Below are positions 23,849-32,974 of a stretch of 39,774 nt of DNA, one piece after another (position 1 is the stretch's first letter; each line of letters starts with the position of its first letter). The position numbers and the translations under genes are program-made. The notes below the pieces were generated by a model. It had not been told where the DNA came from. It saw only the letters and a program-made list of their open reading frames with translations, and searched no databases. This DNA comes from Cyanobacteria bacterium FACHB-DQ100 (GTDB lineage Bacteria > Cyanobacteriota > Cyanobacteriia > Leptolyngbyales > Leptolyngbyaceae): the NCBI GenBank assembly GCA_014695195.1, contig JACJNW010000007.1, positions 1-39,774 of the forward strand, given 5' to 3'.

Positions 23849-24717
23849 GAGTGAGGCAGTAGCGGCAGAACGATCGTCACGAAGTAGTACACCAAGGGCG
23901 CAGTAAAGACGTAGCTATCAGCACGATCGAGGATACCGCCGTGACCCGGAATAAGCTGACCTGAATCTTTCACGCCCGCATCGCGCTTCATCATCGATTC
24001 GGTTAGATCTCCGAGCAAGCTGGCAATTCCGATCAATAAGCCGATCGAGACTCCTGTGATTGGCCATCCCGACCAGTTGAGAGACCAAGAGCCGACGATC
24101 GCAACTGCCACACTTGCCGACACGCCAAACACCGCACCCTCAACTGTCTTTTTCGGGCTGATGTCAGAAAGACGAGTTCGACCGATCCAGCGACCCACGG
24201 TATAAGCACCAATATCTGCCGCCCACATACACACAAATGCCAACAGCGTATGGGTGAGTCCTTGAGGAAGTGCGTCTAAACTTTGCCAAGACGTGATCCA
24301 GAAGCCATCAAGCGGAAGGTTGCTCAGGTCAGCTTGTCCGAGCGATCGCAGTCTGATCCAGAAGCTTGGCAAATATCCCACGTAGAACAACCCCATGATC
24401 GAAGCGGAAATATCCGCGATCGTGGCGAATTTTGGCTGAAACAACAGATAGAAACAGATCAAAGTTCCTGCAACCGGGAAGATTGCATCTGCTAGGGCGG
24501 GATTGAGATTCGAGATGAAGACAAGAATTTGCGTCACTACAAGCGTTGTTTTCACAGCGGGAGCGATTCCCTTAGCGCGGACAAGCTCAAAATACTCTAA
24601 CTGTCCGAGGTAAATAATCACCGCAAAAAACGCAGTGAAATACCAGCCGCCCAGTAAGAACATTACTAAAGCGACGACGATCGCAACAAAGCCACTGAGA
24701 ATGCGAGACCAAGGCAT
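23845..24717 (-). CDS. cdsA: phosphatidate cytidylyltransferase
   Basis: About 290 residues from ATG 24717; the reading frame could start from TTG 24768, but ATG is preferred. CdsA makes CDP-diacylglycerol from CTP and phosphatidate in the membrane, the precursor of phosphatidylglycerol. There are about eight hydrophobic helices. The CDP-DG synthase signature is at the C terminus: SMMKRDAGVKDSGQLIPGHG followed by GILDRADS. The ISPKKTVEG block precedes it. Transcribed toward DUF2993. Confidence 0.95.
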   Translation of the reverse strand: MPWSRILSGFVAIVVALVMFLLGGWYFTAFFAVIIYLGQLEYFELVRAKGIAPAVKTTLVVTQILVFISNLNPALADAIFPVAGTLICFYLLFQPKFATIADISASIMGLFYVGYLPSFWIRLRSLGQADLSNLPLDGFWITSWQSLDALPQGLTHTLLAFVCMWAADIGAYTVGRWIGRTRLSDISPKKTVEGAVFGVSASVAVAIVGSWSLNWSGWPITGVSIGLLIGIASLLGDLTESMMKRDAGVKDSGQLIPGHGGILDRADSYVFTAPLVYYFVTIVLPLLPHS

Positions 24718-24862
24718 AAGATTTTCAGCGTTCACGATAGAAACTTGGTCTAACTGTCCCTTTCTCAACCCGCTCTTGGGGTTTGTCCTACTTCAAAGTT
24801 AGAGTCAGGTTAAGAAGGTTAAGCGTCATTTGGATCACTTTATCAGAGTGCAGCATGAAATT

Positions 24863-25465
24863 TCATTCGAGCTTTTCGCCACTGAGAACGAAGATCGGAT
24901 CGACGGCGACAAAGGATTGACTCGTACCGCGAGTTTCAAGCCGATTAATCGCGGATTGCACCACTTCAATATTCCGGGCATGAAGTTCAGCAAAGCTTTC
25001 TGAAATTTTATAGAGGTTCTCTAAGCTTGCAGCAGTCGCTACAATGCGCCCTTGAGGTCTGAGTAAATGCCACACTTCCGCCAGGATTGCTTTGATCGAT
25101 CGACCCCCTTCAATACACACGCGATCGGGCATCTGTTTGAGATTCTTTAAACATTCGGGGGCACTGCCTTCGATGATTTCAACATTTTTTACTCCGAACC
25201 GATCGCAGTTACGCTGAATCAAGGCTGCCACTTCTTCATCTCGCTCGATCGCGACAATTTGACCCTGCGGACACAATAATCCCGCTTCGACGGGAATGGT
25301 TCCGGTTCCGGCTCCGATGTCCCATAAGACAGAATCCGGTCGGAGTCGAAGTTGGCAAAGCAGCAGTAGACGGATTTCACGCTGACTCATGGGAATTCCG
25401 GGTAAGCTCTCAAACAACTCGTCAGGAATTCCAGGTGTGACATAAGACCAGAGCGGGGAAGCCAT
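24863..25465 (-). CDS. cbiT: precorrin-6B C15-methyltransferase/decarboxylase CbiT
   Basis: 200 residues. CbiT carries out C15 methylation and C12 acetate decarboxylation in cobalamin synthesis. The start region (GIPDELFE and MSQREIRLLLL) and the SAM-binding motif DIGAGTGTIPVEA near residue 49, followed by VAIERDEE, are typical. The CbiE partner domain is absent here, so it must be encoded elsewhere. The decarboxylase gene lies 39 bases upstream on the same strand and may be co-transcribed. Confidence 0.88.
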   Translation of the reverse strand: MASPLWSYVTPGIPDELFESLPGIPMSQREIRLLLLCQLRLRPDSVLWDIGAGTGTIPVEAGLLCPQGQIVAIERDEEVAALIQRNCDRFGVKNVEIIEGSAPECLKNLKQMPDRVCIEGGRSIKAILAEVWHLLRPQGRIVATAASLENLYKISESFAELHARNIEVVQSAINRLETRGTSQSFVAVDPIFVLSGEKLE

Positions 25466-25504
25466 ACAAAACTTAGCGGAACAGGGGCATCTCTCTATTG
25501 TGAT

Positions 25505-26947
25505 TCAGGAAACGACTTTTAACTGATTCAAGGTGGGATCGCTGCATCCACTGATAAAGCCGCCTGCGTTTAGAACAGATTGAAGAAGCACGATCGCATC
25601 TGCTGTAATTTGCTCGCCCGGTAGCAGGACTGGAATTCCGGGCGGGTAGGGACAGATTAATTCGGCGCTAACTTGGTCGATCGCTTGCTCTAGTGGCAGA
25701 AATCGAGACGGAGCGAAAAAGGCTTCACGCGGGGAAAGTAGGGGAGCAGCAGAGGGTTGTACAACTTTTTCTAAAATTGGCGCAATCGGGGTGTTTACTG
25801 GAAGACGATCGCCCGCTTCAATTAAATGATCGATATCCGTCTCGGTATTTCCTAAACTGATGATGAATGTTAGGTGTTGAAGCGATGGAAACTCAGCCGT
25901 AACACCAAAACTTTGCAGCAATTCATCAGCCGTAAAACCATCTAGACCAAGATGAGAAACGGTGATTGTGAGCCGAGTGCGATCAACCGCAAAGCAGCCC
26001 GAAGAAGTGGAAAATTCAAGAACATTTTTCAGATTTGATCGCGCTCGATCGGCAAGCCCTAACGTCTGACTCATCAATTCTTTTCCCTGACTTGCCATCT
26101 GAGTGCGGGCAGCATCCAGGGAAGCGAGCAGCAAATAATTTGGGCTAGTTGATTGTGTCAATTGCAGCGATCGGGCAATGCGATCGCGATTAATTCGAGA
26201 GCCTTGAACGTGCAACATCGAAGCTTGCGTTAGTGCGGATAGAGTTTTGTGTGTCGATTGCACTGCGAGATCTGCACCTGCTGCCATTGCCGAAATTGGA
26301 AACTCTGGATGAAACGTGAAATGTGCGCCGTGAGCTTCATCGACTAAGAGCGGAATTCCTGCTGCATGAGTCAGATCTGCGATCGCCTTTAAATCACCAC
26401 AAACACCGTAATACGTGGGATAAACGATCAGAACTGCTTTGGCATCGGGGTGTTGTTTGAGTGCGATCGCAACCGCTTCAGGTGTGACACTGTGAGCAAT
26501 ATCGAGAACAGAGTCATACTCAGGCTGCAAAAACATAGGGATGGCACCCGACAAAATCAATCCAGAAATCGCTGATTGATGGACGTTTCGAGGCAAAAGA
26601 ATCTTATCGCCTGGATCACAGGTTGCGAGAATTGCCGCAATAATTCCGCACGTCGAGCCATTTGCCAGAAACCAAGTTTGCTCGGCTCCGAATGTTTCTG
26701 CCGCTAAAGATTGTGCTTCGGCGATCGCACCCTGAGGCGCAAACAAATTATCTAACTCTGGTAATTCGGGTAAATCAGCTTGAAGTGCTCGATCGCCAAT
26801 TAACGCTCGAAATCCCTCAAAACTGCCCTGACCACGCTTATGTCCAGGAGTGTGAAATGCTGCGTTCTGGCTCTGAGCGCATTTTGTCAGCATTTCGAGT
26901 AATGGAGTGCGAACCCTTCGGGAAGCGGAGCTATCGTCCAATTTCAT
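25505..26947 (-). CDS. Orn/Lys/Arg decarboxylase-type PLP enzyme
   Basis: A 480-residue fold-type I PLP enzyme. FHTPGHKRGQG near residue 31, GSTCGIIAAI near residue 97, VDEAHGAHF with Asp203 and His206, and the Schiff-base Lys234 in STHKTLSALTQ define the Orn/Lys/Arg decarboxylase family. The C-terminal domain (from about 375) carries CPYPPGIPVLLPGE. It lacks the N-terminal wing domain of the long inducible enzymes, as do the short cyanobacterial and Bacillus SpeA-type proteins. Arginine or lysine are likely substrates, leading to agmatine or cadaverine; the sequence does not decide which. Confidence 0.88.
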   Translation of the reverse strand: MKLDDSSASRRVRTPLLEMLTKCAQSQNAAFHTPGHKRGQGSFEGFRALIGDRALQADLPELPELDNLFAPQGAIAEAQSLAAETFGAEQTWFLANGSTCGIIAAILATCDPGDKILLPRNVHQSAISGLILSGAIPMFLQPEYDSVLDIAHSVTPEAVAIALKQHPDAKAVLIVYPTYYGVCGDLKAIADLTHAAGIPLLVDEAHGAHFTFHPEFPISAMAAGADLAVQSTHKTLSALTQASMLHVQGSRINRDRIARSLQLTQSTSPNYLLLASLDAARTQMASQGKELMSQTLGLADRARSNLKNVLEFSTSSGCFAVDRTRLTITVSHLGLDGFTADELLQSFGVTAEFPSLQHLTFIISLGNTETDIDHLIEAGDRLPVNTPIAPILEKVVQPSAAPLLSPREAFFAPSRFLPLEQAIDQVSAELICPYPPGIPVLLPGEQITADAIVLLQSVLNAGGFISGCSDPTLNQLKVVS

Positions 26948-27024
26948 AACCTGATCTCATGACAGATGTATCGCGCTTCATTATTTTCTAGGTTAGGGGA
27001 GCCAAATTATCGTTAGGATGTTTT

Positions 27025-27177
27025 ATGGTTTATTCCCCACCCAATCCACTTCCATCGCCGTTACCCAATCCGACTCCAGAACCAAGTCCGATTCCGACTC
27101 CAGCTCCCGATCTGCCACCGGAACCTATTCCCGGAAGCCAGTCTGAGCCAACTGAACCTGTTCCTTCTCCGTCCTAA
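27025..27177 (+). CDS. 50-residue proline-rich peptide
   Basis: A small open frame with TAGGA eight bases before the ATG. It starts MVYSPPNPLPSPLPNPTPEP and is almost wholly made of Pro, Ser, Glu and small residues in P-x-P spacing, with no hydrophobic segment. It ends 23 bases before ychF and may share its transcript. Low complexity makes homology hard to judge; the good ribosome site and the strict third-position choice for Pro codons favour a real gene. Confidence 0.5.
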   Translation: MVYSPPNPLPSPLPNPTPEPSPIPTPAPDLPPEPIPGSQSEPTEPVPSPS

Positions 27178-27200
27178 CCTTTTATTTCAAACACTAAATC

Positions 27201-28292
27201 ATGCTAAGAGCCGGGATTGTTGGATTGCCCAACGTTGGAAAATCAACTTTATTTAATGCGGTCGTTGCCAATGCAAAAGCCCAAGCCGCCAACTATCCCT
27301 TCTGTACGATCGAACCCAATGTCGGCACGGTCGCGGTTCCAGACGATCGCCTCAATAAACTAGCAGGCATCTCCAAATCTGCCGAGATTATCCCGGCAAG
27401 AGTTGAATTTGTGGATATTGCAGGCTTAGTCAAAGGAGCCTCAAAGGGTGAAGGCTTGGGCAACCAATTTTTGGCGAATATTCGTGAAGTTGATGCGATC
27501 GTTCATGTCGTTCGGTGCTTTGACGATGATGATATTATTCACGTCGCTGGCTCTGTTGATCCAGTCCGCGATATCGAAGTGATTAATTTAGAACTGGGAC
27601 TGGCGGATCTGGATCAAATCGATCGCCGCATCGATCGCACCCGCAAGCAAGCTCGCTCTAACAAAGAAGCACAGCAAGAACTCGAAATTTTAGAACGTAT
27701 GAGTGCCGCCCTGAATGAAGGCAAATCTGCGCGTCAAGTGGTACTGAATGAAGAAGAAGAAGCCCTGATCAAACCGCTAGGGTTACTCTCTCGCAAACCT
27801 GTGATTTATGCTTGCAACGTTTCCGAAGAAGACTTGGCAACCGGCAACGATTGGGTTGAACAAGTTCGGACAGTCGCAGCGCAGGAAAATGCACAAGTCG
27901 TCGTCATTTCCGCGCAGGTTGAATCCGAATTAGTGGAGTTACCGGAAGACGATCGCGCCGATTTCCTCGCTTCTTTAGGTGTAGAAGAAGGCGGTCTAAA
28001 ATCCCTGATTCGCGCAACCTACAGACTTTTAGGCTTACAGACCTACTTTACCTCTGGGCCTAAAGAAACCCGCGCTTGGACAATCAAAACGGGAATGCTT
28101 GCGCCTCAAGCAGCAGGAGTAATTCACACCGACTTCGAGCGCGGATTTATCCGAGCCGAAACCGTTGCGTACAAAGATCTAATTGAGTTTGGATCAATGA
28201 ATGCGGCTAAAGAAAAGGGCTTGGTTCGCAGTGAAGGTAAAGAATACGTAGTACAGGACGGTGATGTGATGCTGTTCCGCTTCAATGTGTAG
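27201..28292 (+). CDS. ychF: redox-regulated ATPase YchF (Obg family)
   Basis: A 363-residue P-loop protein. G1 is GLPNVGKST at residues 8-16, followed by the DIAG motif ([12 protein letters not shown]). The G4 motif is NVSEED rather than NKXD; this change explains why YchF prefers ATP to GTP. The C-terminal TGS domain (about 278-363) includes [31 protein letters not shown] and ends DVMLFRFNV. YchF binds ribosomes and affects the response to oxidative stress. Its transcript ends at a 13-bp hairpin downstream. Confidence 0.96.
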   Translation: MLRAGIVGLPNVGKSTLFNAVVANAKAQAANYPFCTIEPNVGTVAVPDDRLNKLAGISKSAEIIPARVEFVDIAGLVKGASKGEGLGNQFLANIREVDAIVHVVRCFDDDDIIHVAGSVDPVRDIEVINLELGLADLDQIDRRIDRTRKQARSNKEAQQELEILERMSAALNEGKSARQVVLNEEEEALIKPLGLLSRKPVIYACNVSEEDLATGNDWVEQVRTVAAQENAQVVVISAQVESELVELPEDDRADFLASLGVEEGGLKSLIRATYRLLGLQTYFTSGPKETRAWTIKTGMLAPQAAGVIHTDFERGFIRAETVAYKDLIEFGSMNAAKEKGLVRSEGKEYVVQDGDVMLFRFNV

Positions 28293-28378
28293 TTTCAGTA
28301 AAACCACAGAAATCGCAGTATAATTACGGACATAAGGATTTTGCGGGAACTTCTACGCCTACCCTGAATTGCCTTTGG

Positions 28379-28410
28379 AAACGCTCGATCGCACTCGATC
28401 GAGCGTTTTT
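28379..28410 (+). terminator. strong intrinsic terminator after ychF
   Basis: A perfect 13-bp stem (AAACGCTCGATCG with CGATCGAGCGTTT), a CACT loop and T's on the 3' side. The stem itself is built of CGATCG, the HIP1 core. Confidence 0.85.
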
Positions 28411-28494
28411 AGTTTCTATCCTTTTCAACTGCGAATCAACGCTAGAATTGGGTTAAAGAATGTAAAGTAATTCTCATATAGGGACTCGATCTCC

Positions 28495-29685
28495 ATGCGC
28501 GTAATTCTAATGACCGGAAAAGGCGGCGTTGGTAAAACCTCGGTTGCAGCCGCGACTGGGCTTCGCTGTGCTGAATTAGGATACCGGACTCTGGTACTCA
28601 GTACCGATCCGGCTCACTCGCTGGCGGATAGCTTTGATCTGGAGTTAGGGCACGAACCAAAACAAGTTCGCCCAAATCTTTGGGGGGCTGAACTTGATGC
28701 CTTGATGGAATTAGAGGGCAACTGGGGAGCGGTGAAGCGATACATTACTCAAGTGTTGCAGGCACGTGGACTCGACGGCGTGCAGGCGGAAGAGTTAGCA
28801 ATTTTGCCAGGAATGGATGAAATTTTCGGATTAGTGCGAATGAAGCGGCACTATGATGAAGGGGAATTTGATGTATTGATTATTGATTCGGCTCCAACGG
28901 GAACCGCGCTGCGGTTGCTGAGTTTGCCGGAGGTCGGCGGCTGGTATATGCGGAAGTTTTACAAGCCGTTTCAGGGAATTTCGGTCGCGCTGCGTCCGTT
29001 GGTTGAACCGATTTTCCGCCCGATCGCAGGTTTCTCGCTTCCAGATAAGGAAGTCATGGACGCACCTTATGAGTTTTACGAACAGATCGAAGCCTTAGAA
29101 AAAGTGCTAACTGATCCGACTCAAACAACGGTACGGTTGGTGATGAACCCTGAAAAGATGGTGATCAAAGAATCCCTTCGCGCTCATGCTTATTTGAGTT
29201 TGTACAATGTTGCAACCGATTTAGTCGTGGCAAATCGGATCATTCCTGACTCGGTTTCTGACCCATTTTTCCAGCAGTGGAAAGAAAATCAGCGCCAATA
29301 TCGAGATGAAATTCACGCGAACTTTTCACCATTGCCGATTAAAGAGGTTCCGCTATATTCTCAGGAAATGTGTGGTTTGGAAGCGCTCGATCGCTTGAAA
29401 GATACGCTTTATCCAAACAACGAAGATCCATCACAGTTGTACTACAAAGAAACCACATTGCGCGTGGTTCAAGAACAGAATCAGTACAGTTTAGAACTGT
29501 ATTTGCCGGGAATTGAAAAGACGCAAATTGAACTGAGTAAAACAGGCGATGAATTGAATGTTCGGATCGGAAATCATCGCCGTAATTTAGTGTTACCGCA
29601 AGCCTTAGCTGCGCTACAGCCTTCAGGTGCAAAGATGGAAGAGGATTATCTCAAGATTCGATTCAGCGATCCGGCAAGAGTTTAG
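28495..29685 (+). CDS. ArsA/Get3-family ATPase with C-terminal alpha-crystallin domain (Get3d type)
   Basis: A 396-residue ATPase. The deviant P-loop [10 protein letters not shown] is at residues 7-16, the A-loop-like [13 protein letters not shown] near 35-47 and [17 protein letters not shown] near 130. After about residue 315 an alpha-crystallin/Hsp20-like beta-sandwich follows ([36 protein letters not shown]). This architecture is that of Get3d, described in plants and cyanobacteria, related to the tail-anchored protein targeting factor Get3. No CXXC zinc-dimer motif is seen. The client is unknown. The gene stands between two terminator-bounded units. Confidence 0.88.
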   Translation: MRVILMTGKGGVGKTSVAAATGLRCAELGYRTLVLSTDPAHSLADSFDLELGHEPKQVRPNLWGAELDALMELEGNWGAVKRYITQVLQARGLDGVQAEELAILPGMDEIFGLVRMKRHYDEGEFDVLIIDSAPTGTALRLLSLPEVGGWYMRKFYKPFQGISVALRPLVEPIFRPIAGFSLPDKEVMDAPYEFYEQIEALEKVLTDPTQTTVRLVMNPEKMVIKESLRAHAYLSLYNVATDLVVANRIIPDSVSDPFFQQWKENQRQYRDEIHANFSPLPIKEVPLYSQEMCGLEALDRLKDTLYPNNEDPSQLYYKETTLRVVQEQNQYSLELYLPGIEKTQIELSKTGDELNVRIGNHRRNLVLPQALAALQPSGAKMEEDYLKIRFSDPARV

Positions 29686-29817
29686 AGTTTCCAAATGCGT
29701 TGATTGAGGTTGGGATCTTCAACGATCGACATCATCAATCGCAACCTTTAACACATATTCCACAAGTGAAAAGTTTTCATAGTGTGCCCATCCGAGCAAA
29801 TTCATCTGACAATCCAT
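29682..29817 (-). pseudogene. possible remnant of a small gene with a frameshift
   Basis: Minus strand: from ATG 29817 a 32-codon frame encodes MDCQMNLLGWAHYENFSL and on to VLKVAIDDVDR, stopping at 29719. The next frame continues as [15 protein letters not shown] and stops at 29682, inside the end of the Get3d-type gene. Joined by a one-base shift near 29730, the two read as a plausible soluble protein tail. No family is recognised and no ribosome site is seen, so this is uncertain. Confidence 0.3.
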
Positions 29818-29886
29818 CCGGCTGCGTATGGTTTTGACACGATCTTACGATAGTGTGAACAAAGGTTGCGATATTGATAATGCTAA

Positions 29887-30738
29887 ATGGTTGCTGCTGT
29901 CTCTCTTCAAAATGTTCATAAGGTTTACAACAACGTTCCAGTTGTTAATGGTTTGTCGTTTGAAATTCAAGCCGGGGAGATGTTTGGGCTGTTAGGTCCA
30001 AACGGTGCAGGCAAATCCACTACAATTCGGATGCTAACGACTCTAACTAAACCCTCCGAAGGTCGAATTCAAGTGGCAGGGTTTGACGTGATTAATCAGC
30101 GATCGCTCGTTAAATCCCACATCGGCGTTGTCCTCCAGCAAATCAGTATCGATAGCGATCTAACCGTTTGGGAAAACATGGAGTATCACGGGCGATTGCA
30201 TCATATTCCCAATCCCCGCAGGCAAAAGGAGATTGATCAAGCGCTGGAATATGTTGAACTGAACGATCGACGCAATGACCCCGCTAAAACGCTTTCAGGC
30301 GGTATGAAGCGTCGCCTGCAAATTGCCCGCGCTCTACTGCACAAACCGGAAATACTTTTTCTCGATGAACCCACGGTTGGACTCGATCCACAAACTCGCC
30401 GCCGCCTATGGGAAATTATTCGCGAACTCAATCGGCAAGGAATGACAATGCTATTGACGACGCACTATATGGATGAAGTGGAATATCTGTGCGATCGTAT
30501 CGGCATTATGGATGCTGGCAAGTTAATCTCGCTCGGTACATTAGAAGAATTACGCCAGAAGCATGGTAAAGGAATTCTAATGAAACAGTCTGGTGAACAT
30601 TGGGACTATAAGTTCTTTCCAACCGTCGAGGATGCCAACCATTATCTAGAACAATTGCCCGACAAAACAGGCACCATGACGCGCCCTTCAAACCTGGAAG
30701 ATATTTTCGTTGAACTCACAGGACGCAACTTAGATTAA
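29887..30738 (+). CDS. ABC transporter ATP-binding protein (DrrA/CcmA-like), no adjacent permease
   Basis: A 283-residue ABC ATPase. Walker A is GPNGAGKST at about residues 37-45, the Q-loop VLQQ, the signature LSGGMKRRLQIARAL, Walker B ILFLDEPTVGLDP and the H-loop TTHYMDE. The C terminus has the short DUF4162-like extension (RPSNLEDIFVELTGRNLD) of DrrA-type exporters. Such ATPases pair with an ABC-2 permease, normally the next gene; here the next gene is on the other strand, and none is found in the window. The export substrate is unknown. Confidence 0.93.
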   Translation: MVAAVSLQNVHKVYNNVPVVNGLSFEIQAGEMFGLLGPNGAGKSTTIRMLTTLTKPSEGRIQVAGFDVINQRSLVKSHIGVVLQQISIDSDLTVWENMEYHGRLHHIPNPRRQKEIDQALEYVELNDRRNDPAKTLSGGMKRRLQIARALLHKPEILFLDEPTVGLDPQTRRRLWEIIRELNRQGMTMLLTTHYMDEVEYLCDRIGIMDAGKLISLGTLEELRQKHGKGILMKQSGEHWDYKFFPTVEDANHYLEQLPDKTGTMTRPSNLEDIFVELTGRNLD

Positions 30739-30744
30739 AAGCAA

Positions 30745-30772
30745 ACTGCCAACCCGTTTTAGAGTTGGCAGT
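30745..30772 (+). terminator. 9-bp hairpin after the ABC gene
   Basis: ACTGCCAAC and GTTGGCAGT form a perfect stem with a ten-base loop just after the stop codon. No T-tract follows, so RNA end protection is as likely as termination. Confidence 0.5.
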
Positions 30773-30887
30773 CCACTTAGTATTCACAGAGATTTATGGA
30801 TTAGAGCCTTTATAATCGCTGGCTCCATTTGAGCTATATCTAGAATCTCAAAATTTTCCTAGACTCCACCATTCTCTAAACTTTTCT

Positions 30888-31421
30888 TTAGATTTGATGC
30901 TTGTGCGGAGTCAAAGTGGCTCCCAGAGCCTGAGACAACCGAATCTCTAGTGCGTGAACCGGATACCGCCGTGCAACTTCCGCCGCCGGATCAACCATCG
31001 GCTGCACCAAAATCGTAAACATCCCTAACCGATTCCCAGCCAGCACATCGGTAAACAGTCGATCGCCCACCATACCCACCTGTTGCGGCGGTAAATTCAT
31101 CGCTTCTACCGCTCGTCTGAGCTTGCGTCGTGATGGCTTGCCTGCTCCCGTGAAGTAAGGCACTTTCAGCACGTCTGCAATCCGCTTAATCCGACTCTCG
31201 CTGATATTATTGCTCACCAACCAAATACTAGTAATCTCTCGTACCTGCTCAACCCAAGGCAGTAACTCTGCTGAAATCTCAGCCGTTGTAATCGGAACGA
31301 GTGTTTCATCGACATCTAGCACTAGACCACGCAGGTTATTCTGGCGTAGCAGATCCGGCGTTAACCCAAGAATGGTCGTATTGAGCAGAAGATCAGGTTG
31401 TAAGAGTTTGCCCCAAGACAT
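30888..31421 (-). CDS. YqeG-family HAD IIIA phosphatase
   Basis: 177 residues from ATG 31421; the frame is open for 39 further codons upstream, but these look non-coding and 177 fits the family length. Motif I is LDVDETLVP, motif II VSNN, then GKPSRRKLRRAVE and motif III GDRLFTDVLAGNRLGM. Relatives (yeast Gep4, plant PGPP1) are phosphatidylglycerophosphate phosphatases, so a role in phosphatidylglycerol synthesis, and thus in thylakoid lipids, is likely. It follows the mltG and DUF3727 genes on the same strand, an order that recurs in cyanobacteria as far as I recall. Confidence 0.88.
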   Translation of the reverse strand: MSWGKLLQPDLLLNTTILGLTPDLLRQNNLRGLVLDVDETLVPITTAEISAELLPWVEQVREITSIWLVSNNISESRIKRIADVLKVPYFTGAGKPSRRKLRRAVEAMNLPPQQVGMVGDRLFTDVLAGNRLGMFTILVQPMVDPAAEVARRYPVHALEIRLSQALGATLTPHKHQI

Positions 31422-31617
31422 GGTGTGTCGCTCGCAAGGTTGGACAGGATTGAAAGAAGCGTGATTACTAGCGTAAGAGTTGCTTTTGATAAAATCAATC
31501 ACAGCTACACAATCATAGCTACAATAGCCGTTTACCAATCGTTTATCAAAGAACTGGTTAACGGTATCTATAGCTTAGAGCGATCGTAGCCTGATCTCGT
31601 ACCTAAAAATCACGGAT

Positions 31618-32727
31618 TCAACGTGATTGATTCTTAGCGGGTTGCCCTTTTTGAGCTTGAGCATCGACGCGATCGCGAATCTTCGCCTGTGCTGATTCAT
31701 GCTCGGCTAACGTGCGGCTAAAGACGTGCGACCCATCATAACGCGCCACAAAGTAAAGGTAGTCGGTTGCTTCGGGTACTAGCGTTGCCTTGAGGCTAGC
31801 GATACCGGGAGCGGCGATCGGAGTCGGGGGCAGTCCCGGTGTGACGTAGGTGTTATACGGTGAAGGCGTTGCGACTTGAGCATAAGTTAGCGGATTTTCA
31901 GGAGTCTGCTGCACTCCAAGCGCGTATTCCACCGTTGGATCAGATCCAAGCGTCATGTTTTTCTTTAACCGATTGTGAAATACACCAGAAATCCGGTTGC
32001 GTTCGGCTGGAATCACTGCTTCTTTCTCCACAATGCTTGCAAGCGTCACCCATTGCAGCAAAGAAAGATTTGTTTTACCGCGTTTCTGGTTGTAAACCGG
32101 GAGTGCCACTTGCTCGAAGCGGCTCAACATTTGCTGGATAACCTGCTTGGGCGTAATCTCTGAACCCGCTTGAATTAGATAAGTATCGGGATACAAAAAG
32201 CCTTCAAGAAACGGCAAATTCTGTGGCAACCAGGGATATTCCGCATTCGGGACTTGGCTTGCTGCTGCGAGAAAATCCTGCGCCTTGAAAAATCCTTGCT
32301 TCTCGAAATAGTTCGCCATTTGTTTCAGCGACCAGCCTTCAGGAATCGTAAAGCTGCGCTGCGCCACTTGTCCTGTCCAGATTTTTTCAGCGATCGTCTG
32401 CAAACTGTCCCCAGTTGAAAGCTCGTAGTTTCCAGCCTGAAACCCACCATCGGGATTTTTCCACATCAACCAACGCGCCCAAACTTCCCAGGCTTTTGCC
32501 GATCGAATCAGTCCTGCGGCTTCAAGCTCCTGACCGATTTGTTGAGCGGAAGTCCCTTGCGGAATCTGAATGATCACTCGCTTTCCTGAGTTTGAGTCTG
32601 CTTGCGGTGCGATCGGGGAACTAGCAAAACTCCACCAAGCTTGGGCACGCCACGCCGATAGTCCGAGTGCAGCCCCGACAAGAAACAGGAAAAACGAGAC
32701 TCTCGCAATAGGTTTAGCGATTTTCAT
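31618..32727 (-). CDS. mltG: endolytic murein transglycosylase MltG
   Basis: About 369 residues from ATG 32727, which starts the membrane anchor (ARVSFFLFLVGAALGLSAW); an ATG 20 codons upstream is less likely. A LysM-like domain (about 55-130, VIIQIPQGTSAQQIGQELEAAG) precedes the YceG catalytic domain, with the essential Glu in TLASIVEKEAV and the VEYALG and LPPTPIAAPG segments. MltG cuts nascent glycan strands at the inner membrane. It is transcribed with or before the YqeG gene. Confidence 0.95.
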   Translation of the reverse strand: MKIAKPIARVSFFLFLVGAALGLSAWRAQAWWSFASSPIAPQADSNSGKRVIIQIPQGTSAQQIGQELEAAGLIRSAKAWEVWARWLMWKNPDGGFQAGNYELSTGDSLQTIAEKIWTGQVAQRSFTIPEGWSLKQMANYFEKQGFFKAQDFLAAASQVPNAEYPWLPQNLPFLEGFLYPDTYLIQAGSEITPKQVIQQMLSRFEQVALPVYNQKRGKTNLSLLQWVTLASIVEKEAVIPAERNRISGVFHNRLKKNMTLGSDPTVEYALGVQQTPENPLTYAQVATPSPYNTYVTPGLPPTPIAAPGIASLKATLVPEATDYLYFVARYDGSHVFSRTLAEHESAQAKIRDRVDAQAQKGQPAKNQSR

Positions 32728-32912
32728 CTGGAATGTAAGGTGAAGGACTACACAGGCGGGCTGAAAACTATACCTTGCTGAAAACAAATAGTAATGGAGT
32801 TTACCAATAAGTCAACGGATATAAAAAGGACTAATTAACAAGCATTGATGATCACGGGGATCAATATTCCGTCCAGCCTGCCGCGCCTAGTATAGATTAA
32901 AAAAGTTTTTTA

Positions 32913-32967
32913 GGAGTCGATCAAAAAACACTTGAATATAAATGATTCAAATCTGCTGACCGACTCC
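32913..32967 (-). terminator. terminator region of the DUF3727 gene
   Basis: On the minus strand an outer stem GGAGTCG/CGACTCC encloses an inner hairpin TTGAATCATTTATATTCAA followed by GTGTTTTTTG, and the outer stem is followed by a second T-run. The region probably ends the DUF3727 transcript in two possible ways. Confidence 0.55.
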
Positions 32968-32974
32968 AAACCGA

